This document shows positions 27,890 to 36,491 of a DNA stretch of 64,000 nucleotides, piece by piece. The notes below the pieces were generated by a model that saw nothing but the letters and a program-made list of their open reading frames with translations, did not search any database and had not been told where the DNA came from. Source of the stretch: Methanosarcina barkeri MS (GTDB lineage: Archaea; Halobacteriota; Methanosarcinia; Methanosarcinales; Methanosarcinaceae). The stretch lies in assembly GCF_000970025.1 (NCBI RefSeq), contig NZ_CP009528.1, forward strand, positions 2,653,168 through 2,717,167. The letters run 5' to 3'. Positions within the stretch are counted from its first letter, which is position 1, and every line of letters begins with the position of its first letter. Position numbers and translations under genes: made by a program.

Positions 27890-28082
27890 ACTTTTTATCA
27901 CCTCACTTAAATTATAATGATTTAGGCAGTAAGTGTTTAATCTGCTGTGTCTGCTATTTTCCAGTTCAACTGAGTGAGTTTTACAAAATTTAAGTTAATA
28001 TGCAAAATTTCGCAAAGAAATTACAAGCGACAGTCAAATATTACAGTTTATTTTACTACTATAAAATGTGAATAATGTATAT

Positions 28083-29252
28083 TCAGGCACTTTCAATGGC
28101 TTTTACAGAGTCAAGTTTTGCAGCCTTCTGCGCAGGATAGATTCCTGAGAAGATGTTGACAATAAAAGCAAAGAAAGCCGCATACAAGAAATTGAGCGGT
28201 TCAATTTCAATAGGAAGGGTCTGAAGCCCGAAATACGTCTCCGGTGGGACTTCTATTTCATAGTTCTGGAGCGCAATTATCGAAATATAACCGAGAATTG
28301 TACCGAACATCAGGCCTATTACTCCAATGATCATGGATTGGAAAAGAAAGATAGCCATAATGCTCTTTCTCGAAGTTCCCATAGCTTTCAGGATACCTAT
28401 TTCCCTGGTTCTCTGAGCAACGACAGTGATCAGAGTGTTTGCAATTCCAAAGCCTGCAATTGCGTAAATCAGGAAGTATAAAATATTTACAGAGACCTTC
28501 TGGATATCTAAGAAGCTGAGGATTTCAGAGTTTGCTTCGCCCCAGCTTACAGCATCAAGTCTGGTTTCTCCTTCAATCGAAGATGCAATAGCATCTGCCT
28601 GGTAAGGGTCTGCTACTCTGACTCCTATATTGCTTACAACTCCCGGTTCATTGAAAAAATCCTGAGCCGAATCGAGCCTTGCATAGGCTGTTACCTCGTC
28701 TGCAGAAGTTCCAGTATGAAAAAGACCTATGACCTTGAAAGAAGTTGTTTGCGAGCCCGGAAAAACAGCATCAACCCGGTCTCCCACATTGACGTCAAGG
28801 TTTTTTGCAAGTTGATCCCCGAGTAGAATCCCGTATCTTGTATGAATAAGGGCTGTGAAGTCACCTTCCACAACATCCTCACCTACCCTCATAACACTCT
28901 CTTCAGCCATTGGGTCAACTCCCTGAAGAGAAACCCCTTCGGCATTGTCTCTGTATTTAAGCGCCACCTGTCCAATATATTTGGGGGAAGCAGCTATAAC
29001 TCCCTCTTTTTCGGAGATCAGGGCCGAGTTGTATTTGTAGAGGTGAATAAACTCCTCTTTTTCATCCTGAGGATTGATAACAATATGTGGATTGTCCTCA
29101 ATACTGGACTTTAGAAGCTCTCCTTGAAAGCCAGAAAGCAATGCCATCATTACTGTGATTACGGCAACTGCAAGGGCAACGGCAAGTATAGAAAAAAGGG
29201 TCTGCTTTTTTCTGGATAATACCTGCCTCAAAGCGATTTTCACTTCATACAT
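28083..29252 (-). CDS. FtsX/MacB-type ABC permease A (cassette 2)
   Basis: 389 aa, starting MYEVKIALRQVLSRKKQTLF after GGAG. Same topology and terminus (YPAQKAAKLDSVKAIESA) as permease A of cassette 1, with REIGILKAMGTSRKSIMAIF before the last helices. Note Ser in place of Pro in the terminal LDPVKAI motif. No frameshift; probably functional. Confidence 0.93.
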   Translation of the reverse strand: MYEVKIALRQVLSRKKQTLFSILAVALAVAVITVMMALLSGFQGELLKSSIEDNPHIVINPQDEKEEFIHLYKYNSALISEKEGVIAASPKYIGQVALKYRDNAEGVSLQGVDPMAEESVMRVGEDVVEGDFTALIHTRYGILLGDQLAKNLDVNVGDRVDAVFPGSQTTSFKVIGLFHTGTSADEVTAYARLDSAQDFFNEPGVVSNIGVRVADPYQADAIASSIEGETRLDAVSWGEANSEILSFLDIQKVSVNILYFLIYAIAGFGIANTLITVVAQRTREIGILKAMGTSRKSIMAIFLFQSMIIGVIGLMFGTILGYISIIALQNYEIEVPPETYFGLQTLPIEIEPLNFLYAAFFAFIVNIFSGIYPAQKAAKLDSVKAIESA

Positions 29253-29416
29253 CTGAATAAACTCCTAAATATGGGTATGTATTAGAGTTTTTAGACAACG
29301 GATATTTTATGGTTTTAAAAATATTAAATTAGATAAGATTTTTAGCCAACTGGATTTTCACAGTTAACATTTACAATTAATTGTCAAATTGACTTTGAAA
29401 TTGCATTACCCCGCAC

Positions 29417-30586
29417 TCACTTTGAAGTAATAGCTTTTATAGGGTCCACTTTTGCCGCATGCCGCGCAGGATAAACTCCTGTAATCAGATTAAGCAGAAA
29501 AACGGCAAAAATGATGAATAAAGTATCCATAAGGTGCACGGCAACAGGGATGAAGGAAATACTTCCGTAAACATCGGATGAATCTGGCTGGATCTCATAC
29601 TGTCCTATTGTCAGAGCTATAAGAATTCCTGCAAAAGTGCCGATAAGAGCGCCCAGAAGGCCAAGAATCCCGCTCTGGAATATGAAAATTTTCTGGATGC
29701 TTGAGACCGGTGCACCCATAGCGCGAAGCATACCTATCTGACTCGTTGCACTGATAACCGAAAGATTCAGTGTACTGACAACGCCAAAGGAGGCTATGAC
29801 AACAACAAGCCCGTATATGATATTGTCTGTAGTGCTTTCGAGAGCAAGGGTGCGGAGGATTGCAGAATATGTCTCTGTCCAGCCTTCTGCATTATAACCA
29901 AGTTTTTTGATCTCGTTTGCAATTTCCCTATCCCTGTTAAAATCACTGAGACGAACAGAAATCCCATTAACCACGTTCGAGGCATCATAGAATTGTTGGG
30001 CAGTATGCAGGGAAGTATATGTCAGGGACTCGTCAAGAGAAGACCCCGTATGGAAGATCCCCACAACTCTTAAAGAGAGGGGATTTGCATTCGGAAAAGA
30101 CACATTTATGAAGTCCCCCAGATTAACCTCAAGTTTTTCCGCAAGCTTTGAACCTATAACCACCGTATTTCTCGAGAATTCCAGTTCCTGGAAACTGCCC
30201 TCAACCATATCTTCTTCGATAGATCCAATTTCATTTTCCTGTGAAGGGATTATACCTCTAATCTCAGAATTAAGGGAATTGTCCTTGAATTTCAAAGAAG
30301 CCTGACCTGTAAGGAAAGGAGAAACTGCAGCAATTCCTTCAATTGAGCTAATCCTTTCTATCAAAGTGTCATAGAGATAGATGTAATCCTCACCTTCTTC
30401 TGGAGAGACCGAGACATGAGGAATTTTGTCCACCGACGTGTTATAAAACTCCTCTGTAACACCTACCATAATAGAATGGGAAATTGTAAGTATCATTACA
30501 GCTAGAGCTATTGCTCCTACCGAAAGTAGAGTCTGGAATTTTCTTGCCCTGATCTGTCTGAGAGCAATTAAAAGTTCATAACTCAT
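29417..30586 (-). CDS. FtsX/MacB-type ABC permease B (cassette 2)
   Basis: 389 aa from ATG 30586 (MSYELLIALRQIRARKFQTL). The paralogue of 22769-23938, with LSVGAIALAVMILTISHSIM, QIGMLRAMGAPVSSIQKIFI and the end YPARHAAKVDPIKAITSK. The start overlaps the stop of the exported-protein gene, as in cassette 1. Confidence 0.93.
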   Translation of the reverse strand: MSYELLIALRQIRARKFQTLLSVGAIALAVMILTISHSIMVGVTEEFYNTSVDKIPHVSVSPEEGEDYIYLYDTLIERISSIEGIAAVSPFLTGQASLKFKDNSLNSEIRGIIPSQENEIGSIEEDMVEGSFQELEFSRNTVVIGSKLAEKLEVNLGDFINVSFPNANPLSLRVVGIFHTGSSLDESLTYTSLHTAQQFYDASNVVNGISVRLSDFNRDREIANEIKKLGYNAEGWTETYSAILRTLALESTTDNIIYGLVVVIASFGVVSTLNLSVISATSQIGMLRAMGAPVSSIQKIFIFQSGILGLLGALIGTFAGILIALTIGQYEIQPDSSDVYGSISFIPVAVHLMDTLFIIFAVFLLNLITGVYPARHAAKVDPIKAITSK

Positions 30587-30591
30587 GGAAT

Positions 30592-31761
30592 TCACGGCCT
30601 TTTTGATTTTTTATTATGTATTTTAAAAAATACAAAAACCATAGCAAGCCCCGCAGTTCCTGCTATAACAGAAGAGCCAGTGATACCGTTCCCCTCTTCT
30701 TCGTCTGAGGTTTCATTTCCTGTATCAAGGACTGTCGCACCCTCATTCATAGGAGAAAAATCAGACTCAACAATGGTTTCCCTGCGTTCTATAACATCTC
30801 CGTCGTTACCGATAAGTTCAATCTTGAGTCTGTAAACTCCCTCAGTGAGCCTTTCTTTCCAGGCGACCTCAATGGTTTCGTCATCGTTATTCAGCAACAC
30901 TGGAACCCTTTGCTGGACAGACTCAACAAGACTGGCACTCCCTTTTTCAGAATTTGCGTCCAGTTTGTGTACTGAAAAAAGCAGACTTCCTTCAAAAGGC
31001 ACCTGGGAACGCCCATAAATAGTTGCACTTGCCCCGGTCTCGTCTTCGTAGATATCGGTAATCTCAGCATCGTCTCTGGCAGTGAAACGCTCTGTTGAAA
31101 CTATAAACCCTTGGTCTGGGGAGTAAACATGGACCTTTACTCTACCATCATACTCTTTATTATTCTCAAGGAGAGTACCCCAGAATGCAGAAAAAGCTTC
31201 AGGAACACTTGTCAAGGATACCTTTTCGGTTTTTGTTTCATAGATTACATCGTGTCCGTTTACAAGCATATATTCGATATCAAAAAGTGAAGCCTGATTT
31301 GGGGAGAGTACAACAGAGATTCCTTCGGAGTTAGGGACAAGATCGTCTACATGAAGTCTGGAAGCTGAGTTGCTGCCGTAAACAAATTCATACCTGGATT
31401 CTGAGAGTATCTGCCCCTGTTCCATAAGCCTTGCTCTCAGAGTATAAGCTCCACGCGTGGGATTCCTGACATCCCATAAGCCAACTTTCGTAACTTTTGT
31501 ATTCGCAGGAAAATTACCAGTTAAAAATTCCTGAGTAGCAATGATTTCTTCACTCCCCTTTCCTGGCCTGATCAAAGATGTCTCAAGGGTCAGATTCTTT
31601 TCCGGCTGGACCGAGTAGAGTGTTATATCAAAGGACTCGAGGTCACTGTAGAGTTCGACTATGCGTGCTGGACTTGTTCCATAGGTCTGGGTGCTGTTTG
31701 CTGCAGAGGCCTGAGGGGCCGATAAAAGAAGCAAAGCAAGTACGAAAAGTATTGATTTCAT
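30592..31761 (-). CDS. Exported protein (cassette 2), C-terminal anchor without PGF
   Basis: 389 aa from ATG 31761 (MKSILFVLALLLLSAPQASA, a signal peptide), with GGGGTAAAATC before the start. The extracellular part is clearly homologous to 23964-25112 (DLESFDITLYSVQPEKNLTL, ERFTARDDAEITDIYEDETG, LVESVQQRVPVLLNNDDETI). The C-terminus has a hydrophobic helix and a basic tail (KIHNKKSKRP), but where cassette 1 has PGF this one has TGS. It may stay a transmembrane protein rather than be sorted. The reading frame extends to 31836 without a better start. Confidence 0.87.
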   Translation of the reverse strand: MKSILFVLALLLLSAPQASAANSTQTYGTSPARIVELYSDLESFDITLYSVQPEKNLTLETSLIRPGKGSEEIIATQEFLTGNFPANTKVTKVGLWDVRNPTRGAYTLRARLMEQGQILSESRYEFVYGSNSASRLHVDDLVPNSEGISVVLSPNQASLFDIEYMLVNGHDVIYETKTEKVSLTSVPEAFSAFWGTLLENNKEYDGRVKVHVYSPDQGFIVSTERFTARDDAEITDIYEDETGASATIYGRSQVPFEGSLLFSVHKLDANSEKGSASLVESVQQRVPVLLNNDDETIEVAWKERLTEGVYRLKIELIGNDGDVIERRETIVESDFSPMNEGATVLDTGNETSDEEEGNGITGSSVIAGTAGLAMVFVFFKIHNKKSKRP

Positions 31762-31865
31762 GATTTTACCCCGATTCAATAACAAAACATTGTTTTGATC
31801 TGAAAGATTTCTGATTATTTTTTGATTTATGCACAAGTTTACTAAGATTCGACGAATACGACTTA

Positions 31866-32058
31866 TTGGTCTTCAGCCAGTGTTTCAACCATAGCATCCT
31901 GAACGGTTTCATAAGAAGTCACGTATGGATTTTCTGTATTGCCAGTTCACGAAACAAAACCGGACACTCCCATGCAAACACTGAACTGTTTTTCTCTAGA
32001 TTTTCCAAAAGGTCCGGACCTTCTTGTTTTTTCAGCATTTGTTTTAGATGGCATACAG
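31866..32058 (-). pseudogene. Relic of a TetR-2 paralogue
   Basis: On the minus strand ATGCCATCTAAAACAAA matches the start of tetR-2 (MPPKTK...). The sequence then jumps to the equivalent of residues 75-125 (KKQEGPDLLENLEKN-like, WECPVLFRELAIQ, PYVTSYETVQDAMVETLAED) with frameshifts. The helix-turn-helix is deleted. The stop TAA is at about 31866. It lies directly upstream of cassette 2, with its palindromic operator pair conserved at 32070-32097. Confidence 0.78.
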
Positions 32059-32069
32059 AATCACATTAG

Positions 32070-32097
32070 ATAACATATGTTATATAACAAATGTTAT
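32070..32097 (-). promoter_or_regulatory. Tandem palindromes ATAACATATGTTAT / ATAACAAATGTTAT
   Basis: Two adjacent 14-bp near-perfect palindromes upstream of the TetR-2 relic and cassette 2. They match the pair at 26367-26394. Conservation beside a dead regulator suggests that intact TetR-2 may still act here. Confidence 0.65.
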
Positions 32098-32128
32098 TTA
32101 TCGTATATATAAATTTGCTTAGAATTGA

Positions 32129-32195
32129 TGAACAACGTTCACTTGATAAGCAGCAATTGGTACAACTTAGTAATGATGTTTTTGAACAATGTTCA
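32129..32195 (+). promoter_or_regulatory. Palindromes TGAACAACGTTCA and TGAACAATGTTCA
   Basis: At 32129-32141 and 32183-32195, 54 bp apart, before the TetR-1 relic. They match the three sites at 25269-25383 before tetR-1. Confidence 0.6.
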
Positions 32196-32210
32196 CTTAG
32201 AAAATTTCAT

Positions 32211-32312
32211 ATGCCTGCTAAAAAATGTGTTCAGGACAAACAGACAAGTATCAAACAGGACAATAAAGGCGAAATTCATGATTTCTCGGTTCCGAAGACA
32301 CATGGAAACTAA
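32211..32312 (+). pseudogene. Relic of a TetR-1 paralogue (33 codons)
   Basis: The sequence around ATG 32211 aligns with the start of tetR-1 over about 75 bp (CACTTAG, then MPAKKCVQDKQTSIKQDNK versus MRDKIIVQKNQKSTKRDKK), then diverges and stops at 32310-32312. No DNA-binding domain remains. Confidence 0.65.
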
Positions 32313-32384
32313 TATAAATCAACGACCAGATAAGAATCATATGAATCTTGATGAAAACAATAAACTTGTTGAAGTGAGTTCTCA

Positions 32385-33434
32385 TTGTCCGAACTTCTCA
32401 TGCCGGATACTCCAATGATAAAGGAAATAAAAAGCATTTACGAGAATGAATACGAGTACAGTGAATATCTTAGTGAAATCGAGTTTTCAATTGCCGAATA
32501 TTACTACAAAGAGAACCGGAAAGTAACGGACAAAGATGTCATAAAAGCATTGAAGAATATAAAGCAGAACCGCGACAAGCCAATTAGTTTTTTTGAAAAA
32601 GCCCTTGAAAAGGAAATTGTAAAAAGCCTGGTTGAACCTCTTGAGGAAAGCCCGCTTACCGACCATGAATTTACTCTTGTTCTTGCCTACGTTTTGTGGG
32701 TCATTGATAACAGGTCCTGGCTGGAGGGAAAACAGGCCTATGTAAAGTGGGTTACATACGTGCTTGGCTTTTTTTCAGAGGAAGAAGAGAAAAAATACGA
32801 AAGGCAGTTCAAAAAATTTGCAAGTAAAATGGGCGTATCTGGAGCTCAGGTTGATATGCTTCTCATGAAAAAAGATGCTGAAGATTTCTTTGACGAGGAA
32901 GACCTTTTTGAAGAGGGAGGCTTATTAGAAGTACTGGGGCCAGACGAGATTTTTGGAGTGGACAGTACGGCAGAGAATCTTGAAACGGGTTTCTTTTTAA
33001 TGGATGACAATGAAAAATTTGATTACCTGCTGGAAAATGGTCCGGATTATGTTGAACTTGTTCAATCCTATCTCCTGGACCTTATGGAAATAGAAAATTT
33101 TGAAAAAATCCAGGACTTTTACAAAAAGTTCAATCAAAAATATAAAGATTTTTACCCTTTGTATTTTGTTATGGGGATAGTCTACATTGAAAGAGATCCA
33201 GCCCTTGCAAAGTCATATTTTGAAGAAACTCTGAAAGCTGTTGAAAAGCAGGACGAACTTCCAAAAAGTTATAACTATGAACTAAAACAGAATCTCGACT
33301 CTCTGATAAAATACCTCATTGAAGAACCCGCTGAAAAACCAGAAGAAAAAGTCCGTTCAAGCAAAAAAGGTAAAAGAAAAGGTGTATCTGCAAAAAAAGC
33401 TTCAAATAAGGACGATGAAATCGAATGGATCTAA
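32385..33434 (+). CDS. Acidic hypothetical protein
   Basis: Up to 349 aa; I do not recognise the family. It is rich in Glu, Asp, Lys and Phe. An N-terminal region (MIKEIKSIYENEYEYSEYLS) precedes a helical middle part (PLTDHEFTLVLAYVLWVIDN, YVLGFFSEEEEKKYERQFKK), an acidic linker (DAEDFFDEEDLFEEGGLLE), a second helical part, and a Lys-rich tail (SSKKGKRKGVSAKKASNK). The helical parts could be TPR-like, unproven. No signal or membrane segment, so cytoplasmic. The start is uncertain: TTG 32385, ATG 32400 or ATG 32415, none with a strong ribosome site. Confidence 0.75.
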   Translation: MSELLMPDTPMIKEIKSIYENEYEYSEYLSEIEFSIAEYYYKENRKVTDKDVIKALKNIKQNRDKPISFFEKALEKEIVKSLVEPLEESPLTDHEFTLVLAYVLWVIDNRSWLEGKQAYVKWVTYVLGFFSEEEEKKYERQFKKFASKMGVSGAQVDMLLMKKDAEDFFDEEDLFEEGGLLEVLGPDEIFGVDSTAENLETGFFLMDDNEKFDYLLENGPDYVELVQSYLLDLMEIENFEKIQDFYKKFNQKYKDFYPLYFVMGIVYIERDPALAKSYFEETLKAVEKQDELPKSYNYELKQNLDSLIKYLIEEPAEKPEEKVRSSKKGKRKGVSAKKASNKDDEIEWI

Positions 33435-33615
33435 ATGGATCTAATATATTTAGTTTTGAGTCTTGCCCTGTACCGTGAAGTTTCCGAGAAACGATCTACA
33501 TTTATTGTAAGCTTACCGGCTTTAAACATTTTTTAATTTTATGCTAATCAGGATTCACATTTCTTATTTTCATGCTAATTAGGATTAAATATATTTTTTA
33601 TTTATATATTAAGGC

Positions 33616-33957
33616 AGTGAGCCATCATCAAAAACCTGCAATATTTATGACAAACATCCAAATCTTACTGAAAATATAAGGGAATGGCTTTGTCCCGAAT
33701 GTGATGCCTTGTATAATCGGGACATAAATATCGTAATCAATAACAAGAAATTTACACTTATGAAACATAAATATCGTAATCAATAACAAGAAATTTACAC
33801 TTATGAAACATAAATATCGTAATCAATAACAAGAAATTTACACTTATGAAACATGAAAAAGAGCTCGTGGACTCGTTGGCGGAAGTAAGGAGAATGAAGC
33901 AAGAGAATCTTCACTCTCAAGAACTTGAGCTGTCAAACGAGAGTTTCAGGGCTAGGT
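33616..33957 (+). pseudogene. Relic of IS605-type TnpB C-terminus
   Basis: The plus frame reads EPSSKTCNIYDKHPNLTENI then REWLCPECDALYNRDINIVI, the zinc-finger and RuvC-III region (xWxCPxCxxxxxRDxNAAxN) of TnpB. The first zinc pair has decayed from CxxC. The frame then enters a 43-bp tandem repeat and an unrelated tail to TAG at about 33957. No N-terminal half or element ends are visible. Confidence 0.78.
33724..33852. repeat. 43-bp tandem repeat, 3 copies, within the tnpB relic
   Basis: Three perfect copies. The first coincides with the end of the RuvC-III coding region of the tnpB relic (codons for RDINIVINNKKFTLMKH), so the array grew from transposon sequence after decay began. Confidence 0.92.
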
Positions 33958-34070
33958 AGTTTACCCAGATTCATTAATCAGTTTACTTTCTGTAGAAATT
34001 CCGGCAAAATACCTATTTATCAATGAAAGTTTCATTTCCTTTATAGATAGAAGCAGATGGAGTACTGGTT

Positions 34071-35072
34071 CTGGAAGATAATATCATAGAAGTAAATAAC
34101 CTTGAATATTTTTTCGGCGAGATAAAAGCCGTCGATAACATCAGTTTTACGGTAAGAAAAGGGGAGATATTTTCTTTTCTCGGGCCAAACGGGGCTGGGA
34201 AAAGTACTGTAATTAATATTCTTACCACTCTCCTGCCTATGCAGAAAGGAAGAGTAACTATTGCAGGCTATGATTTGAGAACCGAGCCTGAAAAAGTCAG
34301 GGAATCAATAGGGATTGTCTTTCAAGAGTTGACTCTTGATAGGGATATGACTGTTCGTGAGATTCTGGAATACCACGGAAGGCTTTATTCCATGCCAAAA
34401 GCTCAAAGGCAGTCGTGTGTTGACAAATTGCTCAGTCTGGTAGAGCTTGAAGCAAAGAGGAATGTCCTGACAAGATATCTGAGCGGTGGAATGAAGCGCA
34501 GGCTTGAGATTGCAAGGGGGCTCATGACACGTCCGAGAGTGCTTTTCATGGACGAGCCTACAATCGGGCTTGACCCTCAAACAAGAATAAGAATCTGGGA
34601 TTACGTAAAGGACATCAACCGGCAGGGCACAACAATTTTCCTGACAACCCATTACATGGACGAAGCCGACCAGCTCAGTGACAGGATAAGCATCATAGAT
34701 CATGGGGAAATCATTGTCACAGGCAAACCCTGGGAGTTAAAAAATGCACTTGGTGAAGATCTTATATATCTCGAAACAAGTGATAACAGGGAAGCTTCCA
34801 GCCTGTTAGAGAAACTTGATACCGTAAAGGGGGTTCGAGGCAAATCAAAAGGAATAATTGCTATGGTCAATGTGGACGGTACCTACCTGCTGCCTGAGAT
34901 CATGGATAAACTTCGGAACGGGGGAATTAAGATCAGGGCCGTAAACCTTAAAAAGCCATCAATGGATGACGTTTTTGTCCATTATACCGGAAGGGAGCTA
35001 AGGGATACAGGGAGAGGGCCAAGTACAGGGACCGAAAAAACAATTGTGGCAAACCAGGAAGGCGTTAAGTGA
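34071..35072 (+). CDS. ABC transporter ATPase, DrrA/CcmA type, apparently starting at CTG
   Basis: About 333 aa. Walker A GPNGAGKST, the Q-loop VFQELTLDRDMTVREILEYH, signature YLSGGMKRRLEIARGL, Walker B VLFMDEPTIGLDPQTR and the switch His LTTHYMDEADQLSD; a C-terminal extension typical of daunorubicin-resistance type ATPases follows. No ATG, GTG or TTG lies in frame between a TAG at 34044-34046 and ATG 34239, which is inside the nucleotide-binding domain after Walker A. The family N-terminus (xEDNIIEVNNLEYFFGEIKA) begins at CTG 34071, eight bases after GGAG. The alternative is UAG read-through from ATG 34023. It overlaps the permease gene by one base. Confidence 0.88.
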   Translation: MEDNIIEVNNLEYFFGEIKAVDNISFTVRKGEIFSFLGPNGAGKSTVINILTTLLPMQKGRVTIAGYDLRTEPEKVRESIGIVFQELTLDRDMTVREILEYHGRLYSMPKAQRQSCVDKLLSLVELEAKRNVLTRYLSGGMKRRLEIARGLMTRPRVLFMDEPTIGLDPQTRIRIWDYVKDINRQGTTIFLTTHYMDEADQLSDRISIIDHGEIIVTGKPWELKNALGEDLIYLETSDNREASSLLEKLDTVKGVRGKSKGIIAMVNVDGTYLLPEIMDKLRNGGIKIRAVNLKKPSMDDVFVHYTGRELRDTGRGPSTGTEKTIVANQEGVK

Positions 35073-35908
35073 TGCATAAAGGCTTTCTTACTATATACTG
35101 GCGTGACATGTTGAGGTTTGTCCGGTTCCGAACTCTCCTGTTTACTTCCCTTGTCCAGCCTGCACTCTGGTTAGCTTTTTTCGGAGTAGCAATGTCAAAC
35201 AACTTTGAAAGGCTTACTGCAACAATGCAAGTTATTCCCGGGGTGAGGGCTGTGGGATACCTGACATTCATAGGTGCAGGCGTAATTGCCATGACCACGC
35301 TTTTTACAAGTCTTTTTGGAGGAACAGTGCTGCTGTTTGACAAAAACTGGGGGCTTATGCGTGAGACCCTTTCAAGTCCTCTGCCAAGAATTCATATAAT
35401 CATAGGGATAGGACTTTCTGCCATGACAAAATCCTTTATCCAGGCCACTGTGATCATGGTTTTTGGGCTTTTACTGGGAGTCCAGTTTTTTGAAGGATAC
35501 ACAGCAATACAGGTTCTGGTTTCACTCTTTGGGATCATGCTTTTCATAGGGGCGTTTTCTCTCGGGTTTCTTTTTCTTTCGGCTGCAATAGCAATAACAA
35601 TGGAAAGCCCGGAAGGAATGCAGGCTGTAATAACCCTGCTTACCATGCCTTTCTTTTTCACGAGCAATGCACTTTACCCTGCAAATTCCTTTCCTCCCGT
35701 GCTCCGGGCTCTGTCAACAGTCAATCCGCTCACACACCTTGTCAGCGGGATCAGGTATTTTGCAATAGGGAGCGAATTCTCGTCAATTGGACTCCTCTAT
35801 ACCTACACTCAGGGAGAGGTTATTGTCTCCTTCCTGGCTCTCCTGGCTTTTGCGGGGATAATGTTTCTTATTGCAAGGTGGAGGTTTACCAGGGTTACAG
35901 TTACATAA
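35072..35908 (+). CDS. ABC-2 type permease (DrrB family)
   Basis: 278 aa from ATG 35072, whose first base is the last base of the ATPase stop (TGATG). Six hydrophobic segments, a cytoplasmic N-terminus (MHKGFLTIYWRDMLRFVRFR) and the ABC-2 signature region between helices (NALYPANSFPPVLRALSTVN, PLTHLVSGIRYF). With the ATPase it forms an exporter, perhaps of lipid, polymer or drug; substrate unknown. The 3' end lies within a 30-bp repeat array. Confidence 0.92.
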   Translation: MHKGFLTIYWRDMLRFVRFRTLLFTSLVQPALWLAFFGVAMSNNFERLTATMQVIPGVRAVGYLTFIGAGVIAMTTLFTSLFGGTVLLFDKNWGLMRETLSSPLPRIHIIIGIGLSAMTKSFIQATVIMVFGLLLGVQFFEGYTAIQVLVSLFGIMLFIGAFSLGFLFLSAAIAITMESPEGMQAVITLLTMPFFFTSNALYPANSFPPVLRALSTVNPLTHLVSGIRYFAIGSEFSSIGLLYTYTQGEVIVSFLALLAFAGIMFLIARWRFTRVTVT

Positions 35909-36003
35909 TTTCAATCTGGCTTATATACAGACATAATTTCAATCTGGCTTATATACAGTTACATAATTTCAATCTGGCTCATATACAGTTACATAATTTC
36001 AAT
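35896..36003. repeat. 30-bp tandem repeat, about 3.5 copies
   Basis: Units of TTACATAATTTCAATCTGGC plus about ten more bases. The first copy includes the stop codon of the permease gene, so the array appears to have grown from the gene end. Confidence 0.88.
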
Positions 36004-36130
36004 CATTCCAGACACTTGACAATAGAATCTGGGAAATGTTATGGAGATGAGCTAAAAGAAGACATCCAAATAAATTCAAAAATTGGATTATCAACAAACG
36101 TTGGGACGGAATTCGCCAGTTAATTACATG
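36004..36130. other. Unassigned spacer
   Basis: AT-rich, no gene seen. Confidence 0.4.
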
Positions 36131-36303
36131 TTTTCAATCCTTGTCACGGAGGAAGAAACCCTCCTCCAATCTTGTGCACAACGCCATGAGCGTACCGATT
36201 CACGGAAAACCAGTAGAAACGACTACAAGCCCCTAACTATCCTTACCAAATATGGAAAACTTAAATTGTTAAATCCTCAGTTCCGTGAATTTCCTTTTTA
36301 ACG
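36131..36303 (+). pseudogene. Relic of an IS256/Mutator-type transposase N-terminus
   Basis: The plus frame ending at TAA 36299-36301 reads HERTDSRKTSRNDYKPLTIL then TKYGKLKLLNPQFREFPF, which fits the N-terminal RxGYxxRxxxTxxGxLxLxxPxxR block of Mutator-type transposases. There is no catalytic core and no element ends. The fragment stops where relatives continue. Confidence 0.6.
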
Positions 36304-36491
36304 AAGAGTGGATCACAGGAAATAAGTATTTAATAATGGAGCAGTAATCAAAAAAGAAGAGTAAAGGGTATAGAGTAAAATATACAGAAGATTAGGCACA
36401 CTGCCGTTTATACAGTGAAAATGGGTAGAAAATAAATATAAATCAATATAATTATAATATTAATGAAAGACAAATAAGAAAGGGATCCAGT
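36304..36491. promoter_or_regulatory. Presumed promoter region of the HD-domain gene
   Basis: AT-rich sequence with TATA-like AAATATAAATCAATATAA at about 36436-36453, followed by the weak ribosome site AAGGGATC. Specific elements are not certain. Confidence 0.35.
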
